A DNA stretch of 64,000 bases from Methanobacteriota archaeon (lineage in GTDB: Archaea > Thermoplasmatota > Thermoplasmata > SG8-5 > JACRNV01), in assembly GCA_016214785.1 (NCBI GenBank), contig JACRNV010000014.1:1-64000 (forward strand). Reading direction: 5' to 3'. This document shows positions 1 through 7,584 of the stretch, piece after piece; the stretch's first letter is position 1; every line of letters begins with the position of its first letter. A program made the position numbers and the translations under genes. The notes under the pieces were generated by a model. The model was given only the letters and a program-made list of their open reading frames with translations. It did not search any database and was not told the DNA's origin.

Positions 1-198
1 CCACACCGAGAGCCGCAGACCGCTATTGACATGGCCAGCGACGGAAGAATCAGCTTCGGGGACTCCTCAAAGGTCTCTGAACGACTTCGCCAACTAACCT
101 TTGAGGATACCCCACCATTTATGGTGGGGAGCACTCATTATGGTCTAGCGCAAGTAAAATATTTGATTTACCCGTGTTGTTTTCTCCTATTAGAATAG
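1..198 (+). CDS. possible C-terminal fragment of a CDS entering from the left edge
   Basis: Frame 1 is open from the first base to a TAG at 196-198, giving about 65 residues with a plausible amino-acid mix up to about residue 50. I do not recognise the family. The same stretch holds two strong hairpins (65-106 and 110-129), so it may instead be the 3' part of a structured RNA or a chance open frame. The ORF track omits it because an internal ATG start gives fewer than 60 residues. Low confidence. Confidence 0.22.
   Translation, partial: PHREPQTAIDMASDGRISFGDSSKVSERLRQLTFEDTPPFMVGSTHYGLAQVKYLIYPCCFLLLE
65..129. other. pair of perfect inverted repeats (candidate structured RNA or terminator)
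   Basis: CCTCAAAGG at 65-73 pairs perfectly with CCTTTGAGG at 98-106 across a 24-nt loop. Three bases later CCCCACCAT at 110-118 pairs with ATGGTGGGG at 121-129 across a 2-nt gap. Sequence after 140 becomes AT-rich. Two tight stems in a row resemble the other intergenic hairpin pairs in this window, near 7.2 and 34.3 kb. What lies upstream is outside the window. Confidence 0.45.
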
Positions 199-363
199 CG
201 ATCGAATTTAAAGATTTAATTGAAATTTCATTACCAAACGACCTAAAGTTATCGATTTTAATATCTTTAATTATCACAACACCTCAACTTCTTCTCTATC
301 TTATAATCTTTTGTACCATATATTATATTACTTCTTGATTTCATCCCCCCCGAAATCAATATA

Positions 364-1110
364 ATGCAAACTGCTGATAGGTACATCGTGGCTTTGGACA
401 AGGAACTTGTCAATCAGCTCCGCCGCCAATCGTTATGGCTGCGAGACTCGTGGCTCTGGCTCTTACGGGAGAAGGGCATCTCGGGGAGCGCCCTCGACCT
501 CGGCTGCGGCCCCGGCCTGGTCATGGAGGCGCTCGGAGGTCGGCTCGATATCACCGGACTGGACTCCGACCCGGACATGGTCGCCATGTGCCGCGCGAAA
601 GGCCTCACGGCTGTCGAAGGGATAGCGGGATCCTTACCCTTCGGCGACAGCAGCTTCGATGTCGTCTACTGTTCCTTTCTCCTTCTGTGGGTCAAAGAGC
701 CCGCGCAGGTCGTTAGGGAGATGGCGCGCGTCTCGCGGCGTTTCGTCGTCTGCCTGGCCGAGCCCGACTACGGGGCGCGAATCAACCACCCGGCACAGGT
801 CGAAAGGCTGAACGACATGCTTTGCGAAGGCATCCGTGCGAAGGGCGGCGACCCGCAGGTCGGCCGGAAGCTGAGGACGGTCTTCAAGCGCGCGGGCGTC
901 GAGGCGCAGATAGGCGCGCACGCCGGCGTCTGGGACGTCGAAACGATGAGGCGCGAGATGGAAGGCGAATGGCGCTTCATCGAGGGGACGGCGGCATTCG
1001 GCAGCGATGCGGAGAGATTGGAGCTGAAAAGGATTTGGGAGGAATCGGTGGAGCAGGGGGAGATGCTGCTCTACAACCCCTTCTTCTACGCCGTGGGGGA
1101 GAAGCGATGA
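364..1110 (+). CDS. class I SAM-dependent methyltransferase
   Basis: A 248-aa protein with a Rossmann-type SAM-binding core. Motif I is LDLGCGPG at residues 44-51, followed by an acidic motif II region (TGLDSDPDMV) and a motif IV/V region (FDVVYCSFLLLWV) typical of the Methyltransf_11/UbiE-like group. The C-terminal third has no recognisable domain, so the methyl acceptor is unknown. It is preceded by about 165 bp of very AT-rich sequence with several TATA-like stretches, and no good Shine-Dalgarno is seen before the ATG, so a leaderless transcript is possible. It stands alone; the next gene is convergent. Small molecule, lipid or quinone-like acceptors are all possible. Confidence 0.85.
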   Translation: MQTADRYIVALDKELVNQLRRQSLWLRDSWLWLLREKGISGSALDLGCGPGLVMEALGGRLDITGLDSDPDMVAMCRAKGLTAVEGIAGSLPFGDSSFDVVYCSFLLLWVKEPAQVVREMARVSRRFVVCLAEPDYGARINHPAQVERLNDMLCEGIRAKGGDPQVGRKLRTVFKRAGVEAQIGAHAGVWDVETMRREMEGEWRFIEGTAAFGSDAERLELKRIWEESVEQGEMLLYNPFFYAVGEKR

Positions 1111-1273
1111 TGTTGTACCTTTTCGGAAAATAGAATTATATGGGGTTAGAATGGACTGCTCGTGCAATCCCGCTCAACCGTCTCTACTACCTCATCACGT
1201 AAGCTTCAGATGTATCGAGCAAGCGTGAATTGATGTGTGAGGGGATAGGAAGGTGTGCGCGTTCAAGCGATGA

Positions 1274-1295
1274 GAGGGATTGCGCGCAATCCCTC
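1274..1295. repeat. perfect 22-bp palindrome
   Basis: GAGGGATTGCG at 1274-1284 is followed directly by its exact reverse complement CGCAATCCCTC to 1295, with no spacer. It lies in the gap between two convergent genes. A spacerless palindrome makes a poor RNA hairpin but a good dimeric protein-binding site. A terminator or recombination role is also possible. Confidence 0.6.
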
Positions 1296-1428
1296 GGTAG
1301 GGATTCAAAGGGGAACCCACGATAAGGATAATCTCTGCTGTTAATTGGCCGAATCGATTCTCCTTATCACCTCCCAAAGTTGAACTCATCCGCTTGCCGT
1401 AATAGGGATTTAAATCAGAGAATCTAAT

Positions 1429-1462
1429 AAATCCTTTTAGTCGTAGGGGTCCAAGGGGAATT
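1429..1462 (+). repeat. dispersed palindromic repeat family, copy A
   Basis: AAATCCTTTT (1429-1438) is followed after seven bases by GGGGTCCAAGGGGAATT (1446-1462). The same two blocks recur at 35281-35366 (minus orientation, tandem), and in diverged form at 50267-50300 and inside the tRNA-Ala intron at 34080-34123. The flanking pentamers AGTCG and CGACT can pair around the G-rich block. Confidence 0.6.
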
Positions 1463-1502
1463 GCGACTCACAGAAAAAACCGACAGAGCAATGCCCCTTG
1501 TT

Positions 1503-2837
1503 CTACATGCTGCTGTGCCTGTCCAGGCAGGTGTACTCCCCTTCCTTGATGGACAGGGGGCAGCCCCCTCCGCACGTGTCCCAGAGGGCGCAGTCCTTGC
1601 ACTTCTGGGGGAGGTACTTGCGCTCCCGCAATTCCTTGCACAGCTCGTGGTTCCATATCTTGTTCCAGGGGTCGGTAAGGATGTTGCCCAACGAAGTGTA
1701 GTAGCTCTGACACGGCAGGACGGCGCCGTCCGGCTCGACGGCCATGTTGATCGAGCAGGCCGTGCACTGCTTGATGCCCAGCCCCTCGTTGATTGGGTTG
1801 TACTCGCAGTACGGCGTCGGGGAGTACCATATCAGCCTGGCCTTCGTCTCCTCGGCGACGGCCTTGAGCCTCGCCAGAACAGCGGAGAGGCGCTCGAACG
1901 TGATTCCCTCGGCGCTCTTGCCGCCTCCGGAGCGGATTATGCCGTTGAAGGCGATGTTCTTGACTCCCAGGGAGGCGATGAAGCGCATAGTCTCCTCGAT
2001 GTCGCCGACGTTGCTGACCATTATCGTGGTGTTGGTGCTGACGTATATGTCCTCGGCTAGCGCGGCTTTAATCCCGGCAATAGTCTCATGCCACGCGCCC
2101 TGGGAGCATACGAGCGCGTCGTGGAGGCTCTCCCTGTGCGACAGGAGGGTGATTTGCACGTGGTCCAGGCCGACCTGCACGAGGTCGTGGAGGTAGCCCG
2201 GCCTCGCGAGGCTCCTGCCATTTGTCACAAGGCCGGTGACCTGCCCGTACTTCTCGGACTCGATAATCAATTCCCTGAGCCCGGGATGCAGCGTCGGCTC
2301 CCCCCCGGTGAATACGATGTGCGGGATGCCCTGCTCCCAGGTCTTCGCGATGACCTGCTTCCACTGCTCGGTTGTCAGCGCCTTCCTCTCGCCCGGCTCG
2401 TTGTAGCAGTGGCCGCACCTGTTCTGGCAGTCGTAGGTGAGCGCGAGGTCCATTCGGTAAGGCGAGGGCATGGCGTCCTCGCCTATGACCGGCGTCTCGG
2501 AGCCCATGAAGTCCATCACGCTCATGTCGCCGTGGACGAAGCCCTGGAGCTGCGCCCTCACAGCCCCGTGGTCGGCGACGGCCTGCGCCCTCTTGACCTT
2601 CTTGAACCTAGACAGTATATATTTAATGGTGCCCTTCTCGTCCTTCTCCTGGAGGATGCAGTGGACGTACTCCATCGCCGAGCCGTTGAGGAACAGCAGT
2701 TTCGACGCATCGACCAGAAGAACCCCCTTCCCCTCGGAATCGACGCGCAGGTGGAACCTGTGCCCGGTGAAGTCCCCTTTCCCGTCATACTTGTACGCGC
2801 CAGGCTTCAGGTCCGAGCGTTTCTTCCAGAGCGACAT
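1503..2837 (-). CDS. radical SAM/SPASM protein with N-terminal PqqD-like domain
   Basis: A 444-aa protein. Residues about 25-85 look like a PqqD/RRE peptide-binding domain (GVLLVDASKLLFLNGSAMEY). The radical SAM 4Fe-4S motif CQNRCGHC follows at residues 137-144, with a GGEPTLHP SAM motif after it. A C-terminal SPASM domain carries the cysteines CTAC, LPCQSY and CKDCALWDTCGGGC. This architecture is typical of enzymes that modify ribosomally made peptides or proteins. I chose ATG 2837 rather than the longer 2876 start because GGAGGTGG sits seven bases before it. No precursor peptide gene is evident nearby, so the substrate may be encoded elsewhere or be a larger protein. Confidence 0.85.
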   Translation of the reverse strand: MSLWKKRSDLKPGAYKYDGKGDFTGHRFHLRVDSEGKGVLLVDASKLLFLNGSAMEYVHCILQEKDEKGTIKYILSRFKKVKRAQAVADHGAVRAQLQGFVHGDMSVMDFMGSETPVIGEDAMPSPYRMDLALTYDCQNRCGHCYNEPGERKALTTEQWKQVIAKTWEQGIPHIVFTGGEPTLHPGLRELIIESEKYGQVTGLVTNGRSLARPGYLHDLVQVGLDHVQITLLSHRESLHDALVCSQGAWHETIAGIKAALAEDIYVSTNTTIMVSNVGDIEETMRFIASLGVKNIAFNGIIRSGGGKSAEGITFERLSAVLARLKAVAEETKARLIWYSPTPYCEYNPINEGLGIKQCTACSINMAVEPDGAVLPCQSYYTSLGNILTDPWNKIWNHELCKELRERKYLPQKCKDCALWDTCGGGCPLSIKEGEYTCLDRHSSM

Positions 2838-2935
2838 CAACGACCACCTCCCGCGCCCACCAGAGCATCCTGCCAATCGTATTCTGGTGAACGCCTGATC
2901 GAATTACAATTATCTCCTGGCGCACGCCCGATCAT

Positions 2936-4603
2936 CTACCGCCCTCCCCCGGCGCATGCGCAAGCGCACGCACATGCGCATGCGCAACCGCCCCCGCCCC
3001 CGAACCCGCCGGCGCGGCCTCCGCTGCTGCTGTACTTGTAGACGGGGACTGGGTGAGTGACCCCGGTGACCTCCTGCGACAGGCCCTTGATGTTGCCGAC
3101 GAGGTTGCTGCTCGCGGACTTGACCTTGCTGGTGTAGGACTGGGCGAGCTGCTGGGCGCTGATCCCCGCTCCGGAAGGCGCGCCATAGAAGTGGTGCGGC
3201 CCGTGGATTATCCACGGCAGCACCCAGATGTCCGAGCGCATCCGGCGCTCGTAGTTGTCGTCGAGCATCATCCACTCGTTCTGGTCGGACAGGCCCTGCG
3301 CGAACTCCTCGGGCGTGCCCGCGGCCTTGACCTGCTTCCAGGCCTTATCGCATATCGCCTCGTAATAGCGCTTCGTTGCACCGTAGTTGAACCCCTCGAG
3401 CTTCTTCTGCGTCGAGTTGACGAGGTTGACCATCACGCTCAGGAGCTGCGCCCGGTCGACGCGGCCGTCGAGGCCGATGGCGCGCAGGTAGCCCGTCTCG
3501 TAGTCGTAATCGCCCCTCTCGGCGAGCTTGGTCAGCCTCATGGGCTTCTCTTCGGACACGATGCCGGCCATGCGCTTCCGTACGAGCCCGAAGAGCATCA
3601 TCGTGGCGACCATCTCCAGCGGCTTCTCGAGGACGACAGCCGCCTCAGGGGCCGTCAGGTCGCGTCTCGGCCCTGCGCCCGTTACGGAGAGCTTGGGCTC
3701 GAAGTAAGCGCGCGCCCTCTTCCTTGAATTGTAAATGCTATAAACGATTACGACTCCGAAGATGACGGCGATTATGAGGCAGGGCGCGAGAACGACAATG
3801 ATGTCCCAGAACGCCGACAGCGTGTCGCCGAGCTGGTCCCAAGCGGTGTACGTGTAATAATTGTCAACATATCTGGTCGGCAGTCCGGCGCCGAAGTCGT
3901 AGGAGCCGGCCTCGATGTCCCCCGGGGAGGCGTTGGAGGCCGTCCACGTTGCCATGACAAGCCCGGAAGCGTTGTCGAGCGCGATGCTGTCCCAGGGGTC
4001 GTTCTGGAGATAAATGGCCTCGGAGACGTTCGCGAACCCCGGCGGGAAGTAGACCCGTGAGCGAATGGAGCCCGTCGAGCCACGCTGGGACGAGGAGTCG
4101 AACCACGTGGGCCTGAACCTGATGCCTACGGTACCGGCCGTCTGCTCGTTCACATAGACCATGTGCGGGTTGTTGACCTGGAGGCGCACGGTGAAGTGCG
4201 TCCCGATGCCGATGGCCCTTTGGGTCGAGAGGTCGAACTCAACGCCTATCCCGATGCTCACGTATGGCGATTTCTGGACGCTGCAGGAGCGGGGCGCGAG
4301 ATTCCCGACCAGCACGCTGGCCGAGGCCGAGCCGAGGTTGTAGTACTTGTTCGGCATGCCGATGTCCACGCCGTCGATGGAGCCGTAATTTATGAACTCG
4401 ACGTCGTAGATTATGTCCACGCTGCCGTCCTTCTTCATGTAGACGTCCACCCACTCGTGGACGACGGAGAAGTCGTAGTCGGCCGCCCTAACATTGCTGG
4501 GAACCGCTACGAGAAATGCGAAGGACGATAGGACGATCGCCATGGTCACAGCGCTCGCGAGCGTCTTCCGGCGTTTTCCGACGATTCCCATCCCCCTCAC
4601 CAC
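2936..4603 (-). CDS. DUF2207-like membrane protein with Gly-rich, Cys-Ala repeat tail
   Basis: A 555-aa protein. An N-terminal signal segment (residues 12-40, ending near VRAADYDF) leads into an extracytoplasmic beta-rich domain with sequons. One strong TM segment follows near residues 265-290 (IIVVLAPCLIIAVIFGVVIVY), then a cytosolic region. The overall layout matches the DUF2207/YciQ family of predicted membrane proteins, whose members often end in a Gly/Ser tail. Here the tail is GGFGGGGG followed by six Cys-Ala repeats and GGGR. GTG 4603 is chosen because GGAGGAG lies about five bases upstream. It overlaps the end of the upstream zinc-ribbon membrane gene, so the two are likely cotranscribed. 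Function unknown. Confidence 0.75.
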   Translation of the reverse strand: MVRGMGIVGKRRKTLASAVTMAIVLSSFAFLVAVPSNVRAADYDFSVVHEWVDVYMKKDGSVDIIYDVEFINYGSIDGVDIGMPNKYYNLGSASASVLVGNLAPRSCSVQKSPYVSIGIGVEFDLSTQRAIGIGTHFTVRLQVNNPHMVYVNEQTAGTVGIRFRPTWFDSSSQRGSTGSIRSRVYFPPGFANVSEAIYLQNDPWDSIALDNASGLVMATWTASNASPGDIEAGSYDFGAGLPTRYVDNYYTYTAWDQLGDTLSAFWDIIVVLAPCLIIAVIFGVVIVYSIYNSRKRARAYFEPKLSVTGAGPRRDLTAPEAAVVLEKPLEMVATMMLFGLVRKRMAGIVSEEKPMRLTKLAERGDYDYETGYLRAIGLDGRVDRAQLLSVMVNLVNSTQKKLEGFNYGATKRYYEAICDKAWKQVKAAGTPEEFAQGLSDQNEWMMLDDNYERRMRSDIWVLPWIIHGPHHFYGAPSGAGISAQQLAQSYTSKVKSASSNLVGNIKGLSQEVTGVTHPVPVYKYSSSGGRAGGFGGGGGCACACACACACAGGGR

Positions 4604-4974
4604 TTCGGCTCCTCCTCGAACACGCTCGTCTGGCCGCAGTAGGGGCAGACGGCGCTCAGGCCGCCCGATATCAGCGTGACGCTCCTACCGTCCAGCGCCG
4701 CCCCGCAGGACTTGCAGGAGAGCTTCCTTTCCCTGAACTCGCCCGAGCCGCCCATCGTGACGTTGTAGCTCTGCCGCACGATGGTCGGGGTCTGAGCCTC
4801 CTTCCTGATTATCATGTAGGCGATGCCGAAGAGCGCGAAACCGATGAGGGCCAGCACAGCCCCCATGATTATCGTGTCCATTGCCCCGGCGATCATGAAT
4901 ATGGCGCCGAGCATCAGGAGGAAGAGCCCTCCGATGACCAGGAGCCCGACGGCGACCTTTCCCATCATGCCCAT
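4597..4974 (-). CDS. small membrane protein with C-terminal zinc ribbon
   Basis: A 125-aa protein. Two adjacent TM segments (residues about 7-32 and 35-56) are followed by a linker and a four-cysteine ribbon: CKSC near residue 87 and CPYC near residue 110. The ribbon probably binds zinc in the cytosol. Its last codons overlap the start of the DUF2207-like gene, indicating an operon and a shared envelope role. No enzymatic motif is visible. The start ATG 4974 is followed by a second Met at position 3, so the exact start is uncertain by a few codons. Confidence 0.75.
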   Translation of the reverse strand: MGMMGKVAVGLLVIGGLFLLMLGAIFMIAGAMDTIIMGAVLALIGFALFGIAYMIIRKEAQTPTIVRQSYNVTMGGSGEFRERKLSCKSCGAALDGRSVTLISGGLSAVCPYCGQTSVFEEEPKW

Positions 4975-5100
4975 GAAGACTCGAAATGTGCGTCCGGCTA
5001 TAAACCTATCGGTAGGGCGACGAGGAAGAAACCATCAAATATCACAAGGGCGTTATATCCCCCGCAAGAGGCGCGCGCCGGGCGCTCCCGGGAGCGGCGC

Positions 5101-5358
5101 TTGCAGGTGATTCAGTTGAAGAAGTTCGCCACGGAGCTGCGGGGCAAGACGGTGATGACAAACGACGGCCAGATACTTGGCATGATAGACAACTTCGTCT
5201 TCGACACTGTGACCGGTGACATACACCACGTGCTGGTCATACCGTCGGAGGACATCGAGACGCGCCTCTACAGGACCGACGCCCAGGGAAGGATAGTCCT
5301 CCCGTTCAAGGAGATGAAGGCCATCCGGGACGTCGTAGTCATGGACGTGAAGAAGTAA
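5101..5358 (+). CDS. PRC-barrel domain protein
   Basis: A compact 85-aa protein that is a single PRC-barrel: KKFATELRGKTVMTNDGQ, then GMIDNFVFDTVTGDIHHVLV, ending in VVMDVKK. Archaeal stand-alone PRC barrels of this size are common and are linked to RNA processing or cell division, but no partner is evident here. The ORF track places it inside a 280-aa frame that is mostly shadow. TTG 5101 has GGAG at 5091-5094 with six-base spacing. GTG 5107 is an alternative start. A TATA-like GTTATATCC lies near 5053. Confidence 0.8.
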   Translation: MQVIQLKKFATELRGKTVMTNDGQILGMIDNFVFDTVTGDIHHVLVIPSEDIETRLYRTDAQGRIVLPFKEMKAIRDVVVMDVKK

Positions 5359-5391
5359 GGGCGTCCGAGCGCCGTACTGCCCGGAGCAGCA

Positions 5392-5610
5392 ATGGACATC
5401 GACGAGAAGATCGACAGGGGGGCGAGCATCCTCTGGTACATGGCCATATTCGCGGGCATCGCGATGGCGCTCGCCGGCGTCCTCTGGTTCCTCGAGCAGC
5501 AGGGGCTCATCCACATAGACTTCAATGCCGTCTGCGCATTCTCGCTCGTATTTCTAGGGATAGGTGTTATATTGTTCGGCCTCTGGCTGAGGTCCCTGAT
5601 AAAGTCGTGA
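5392..5610 (+). CDS. small two-TM membrane protein
   Basis: A 72-aa protein with a short charged N-terminus (MDIDEKIDRGASI) and two hydrophobic segments (about residues 13-33 and 43-66) separated by an amphipathic stretch, ending in RSLIKS. It starts 33 bp after the PRC-barrel gene and ends four bases before the DUF2156 gene, so it is probably part of a three-gene transcript. I do not recognise the family. Confidence 0.7.
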   Translation: MDIDEKIDRGASILWYMAIFAGIAMALAGVLWFLEQQGLIHIDFNAVCAFSLVFLGIGVILFGLWLRSLIKS

Positions 5611-5614
5611 GCAA

Positions 5615-6502
5615 ATGGACATACCGCAGTACCCGAAGTTCGCGCCGGTGGAGCTGGCGCACAGGCCAGCCGTCCTGGATTTCCTGAGGGAGGAGCGGAC
5701 GGAGGTCTCCGAGGTGAGCTTCTCCAGCATATACAGCTGGCGCGACAGCTATGCCCCCTCGCTCTCAGTCCTCGACGGGCTGCTTGTAATCCGAATTCTG
5801 TTTCCCGACGGCAGCGTCCACTGCTTCCCCCCGTTAGGCGAGGGGGACAAAGTGGGCGCAGCCGAACGCCTCTTCGCCGATGGCTGCCAGGCCATGGCCG
5901 GCGTCACGAACCCTCTCATGGGTATGCTCAGCTCGAAGGGCCACCCGGTCGAGCCGGACAGGGACAACTGGGACTACGTCTATGGCACTGCCGACCTGGC
6001 CGCCCTCGCCGGGACGAAGTACCACCGGAGGCGCAAGGACATCAACAAGTTCGAGAAGGCTGGGAAGGCCGAGTCCGCAATTCTCCGCAGTGAGGACATG
6101 GCCGACTGCATCAGGCTCGGTCGCGTATGGTGCGAGGAGCACATCGAGGACGAGAAGGCAATCGTCATCGCCGAGTGCAAGGCTCTGGTGCGCGCGTTCG
6201 AGGATTACGAGACTCTAAGCCTCTTCGGCGTCGTAGCCAGGCTGAACGGCCAGATATGCGCGTTCGCGGTGGCCGAGGAGCTGAACCCGGAAATGGTCGC
6301 CACGCACTTCGAGAAGGCCGATGCACAGGTCCCGGGAGCGTTCCAGTACGTCAACAGGGAGTTCGCCAAGGCTTTCCAGTCCAGATACAAGTGGGTGAAC
6401 AGGGAGCAGGACCTCGGGCTGCCGGGCCTGAGGGAGAACAAGCTCTCATACCATCCGCAACGCATGGTCGAGAAGCACATAGTGCGGAAGGTGGTGGCGT
6501 AG
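5615..6502 (+). CDS. DUF2156 (GNAT-fold, LPG synthetase C-terminal-like) protein
   Basis: A 295-aa soluble protein resembling the DUF2156 family, which shares its fold with the catalytic domain of phosphatidylglycerol lysyltransferase. Visible hallmarks are the N-terminal FSSIYSWRD, the central KYHRRRKDINKFEK basic motif, and the C-terminal WVNREQDLGLPGLRENKLSYHP. Stand-alone members are presumed aminoacyl- or acyl-transferases using an activated donor. No TM segments are seen, unlike full-length MprF. It lies four bases downstream of the small membrane protein gene. The acceptor is unknown. Confidence 0.8.
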   Translation: MDIPQYPKFAPVELAHRPAVLDFLREERTEVSEVSFSSIYSWRDSYAPSLSVLDGLLVIRILFPDGSVHCFPPLGEGDKVGAAERLFADGCQAMAGVTNPLMGMLSSKGHPVEPDRDNWDYVYGTADLAALAGTKYHRRRKDINKFEKAGKAESAILRSEDMADCIRLGRVWCEEHIEDEKAIVIAECKALVRAFEDYETLSLFGVVARLNGQICAFAVAEELNPEMVATHFEKADAQVPGAFQYVNREFAKAFQSRYKWVNREQDLGLPGLRENKLSYHPQRMVEKHIVRKVVA

Positions 6503-6625
6503 GGGCAAATGCACAGAGGCAGGAGCCCAGATGCGAACGCGCAGGCGCAAAGACGCTTGCGCAGATGTGCTGGGGCTTGAGCGCATACGCAAAGTTTTTT
6601 ACCGGCGCTAGCCAATGGCGTCCGG

Positions 6626-7156
6626 ATGACTGTCGAGGGCCAGAGGGGTCTTGTCGTCAAGGCGCATCTCGGCTATGTGAAGCAGCAGTGGGGCGCAGAG
6701 GCCCTGAGGGAATGCTGCGGCCATATCGGCATGGGGTACGACGACATCGACGAGGACGAGTTCTATTCCCGGGACGTCGAGAACGCCGTCCTGACGTGGA
6801 TATCGAGGAACAAGGGGATGGAGCACGTGCAGCGCTCGGGCCACCACGGCGTCATGAACCTCGGTGTATATTCATATCTCATCCCCCAAAAGAGCATCGA
6901 GACCATAGCCAGGGTCGCCGAGATGAGCTACATGGACACGTACAACTACGGCAGCATCAAGGTCATCAGCAACCCGCGCGAGAAGACGATATTCGTGCAA
7001 TTCGTCGCCAAGGACAGGATGCCCGAGAACTGCGCCGCGTGGCTGGGCGCGATGCAGGGCATATTCGACCTCGCGAAGGTGCGCGGCTCCGTGGAGCACA
7101 TCCGGTGCGTGCACAAGGGGGACCCGCTCTGCGAGTACAGGCTGAGGTGGAGATAG
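6626..7156 (+). CDS. V4R-like ligand-sensing domain protein
   Basis: A 176-aa protein whose C-terminal half fits the V4R/heme-NO-binding-associated fold. It ends in IRCVHKGDPLCEYRLRWR, matching the conserved C-x-H-x-G-D-x-x-C-x-y signature of V4R domains, which bind small hydrophobic ligands in sensors and chaperone-like proteins. There is no attached output domain, so it may act as a separate ligand-binding subunit. The start is ATG 6626, because the ATG at 6614 runs into a stop. A T6 tract and small GCGCAA/TTGCGC hairpin lie upstream in 6530-6600, perhaps ending the previous transcript. Confidence 0.7.
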   Translation: MTVEGQRGLVVKAHLGYVKQQWGAEALRECCGHIGMGYDDIDEDEFYSRDVENAVLTWISRNKGMEHVQRSGHHGVMNLGVYSYLIPQKSIETIARVAEMSYMDTYNYGSIKVISNPREKTIFVQFVAKDRMPENCAAWLGAMQGIFDLAKVRGSVEHIRCVHKGDPLCEYRLRWR

Positions 7157-7184
7157 GAAGGGCTCCTCATTATTCCAGAGATGG

Positions 7185-7380
7185 TTTCACGATGAGGAAT
7201 TCATTGGAAAACGATTTCCTCATCGTGGGTATGGACTTGCTGCGGCAAGTCCTACCGTTGCATTCTTTTGCTTCTATCACGACGAGAATTTACTGAGGAA
7301 ATGATTCCTCGTCGTGGGTTTCGACCACTTTGGTAGCTTTCCAATTGGTTAGCTGTGCGGTGGTCTTACCATTTTTCTTT
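7185..7380 (+). ncRNA. candidate structured RNA with four hairpins
   Basis: Four inverted repeats occur in a row: CACGATGAGGAA/TTCCTCATCGTG (7188-7199 with 7216-7227); GGACTTGC-TGCG-GCAAGTCC (7233-7252); CACGACGAG/CTCGTCGTG (7278-7286 with 7308-7316); and GACCAC/GTGGTC (7323-7328 with 7360-7365). A T-rich run ATTTTTCTTT follows at 7371-7380 and would end a plus-strand transcript. The first and third stems are related in sequence and both are followed by GGT. No known RNA family is recognised. It could also be the V4R gene's 3' UTR. Confidence 0.45.
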
Positions 7381-7406
7381 GATGTAATTTGATTGTAAAA
7401 GAAAAA

Positions 7407-7510
7407 TGGGCCCATCCGGATTCGAACCGGAGATCTGGTGTGTGTGAGACACCCGTCATTTGCGACGCAATTTCGCGGACGGAATTGCGCAACCGCTAGA
7501 CCATGAGCCC
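7407..7510 (-). tRNA. tRNA-Val(CAC) with an insertion in the D-loop
   Basis: Read on the minus strand: acceptor GGGCTCA pairs with TGGGCCC (one G-U pair); anticodon stem GGTGT/ACACC encloses loop CTCACAC, so the anticodon is CAC; T-arm is TCCGG-TTCGAAT-CCGGA; the discriminator is A. Between D-loop AGCGGTT and ATGAC lie about 31 extra bases (7460-7490). Removing them restores a normal D-arm AGCGGTTATGAC. The insert contains stems TTGCG/CGCAA and CAATT/AATTG separated by a 3-nt bulge (CGT), which is BHB-like. A T5CT4 terminator follows the 3' end. Confidence 0.88.
7460..7490 (-). other. probable non-canonical tRNA intron in the D-loop
   Basis: This 31-nt block interrupts tRNA-Val after G18-G19 of the D-loop. 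Exact junctions cannot be fixed by eye because shifts of one or two bases give equally plausible mature D-loops. The bulge between two short helices fits a relaxed bulge-helix-bulge substrate of archaeal splicing endonuclease. Confidence 0.6.
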
Positions 7511-7584
7511 GCGCATTTCGGCATCGCCATTGTGGTTATAAGGCTTGCGTCGCCATTTTATCGCTGTCCACCCATCACCCAACG

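Larger units (their letters stand above)
1111..1502. other. intergenic region between convergent genes, with a 22-bp palindrome and a dispersed repeat copy
   Basis: No convincing gene is present in this 392-bp gap between the convergent methyltransferase and radical SAM genes. It contains a perfect 22-bp palindrome (1274-1295) and copy A of the dispersed repeat family (1429-1462), both listed separately. The 64-aa minus-strand ORF at 1195-1389 overlaps the palindrome, has no good ribosome binding site and looks spurious. Confidence 0.6.

Noticed and set aside
1195-1389. 64-aa minus-strand ORF
   Set aside because: No ribosome binding site, overlaps a perfect palindrome, and composition looks random.
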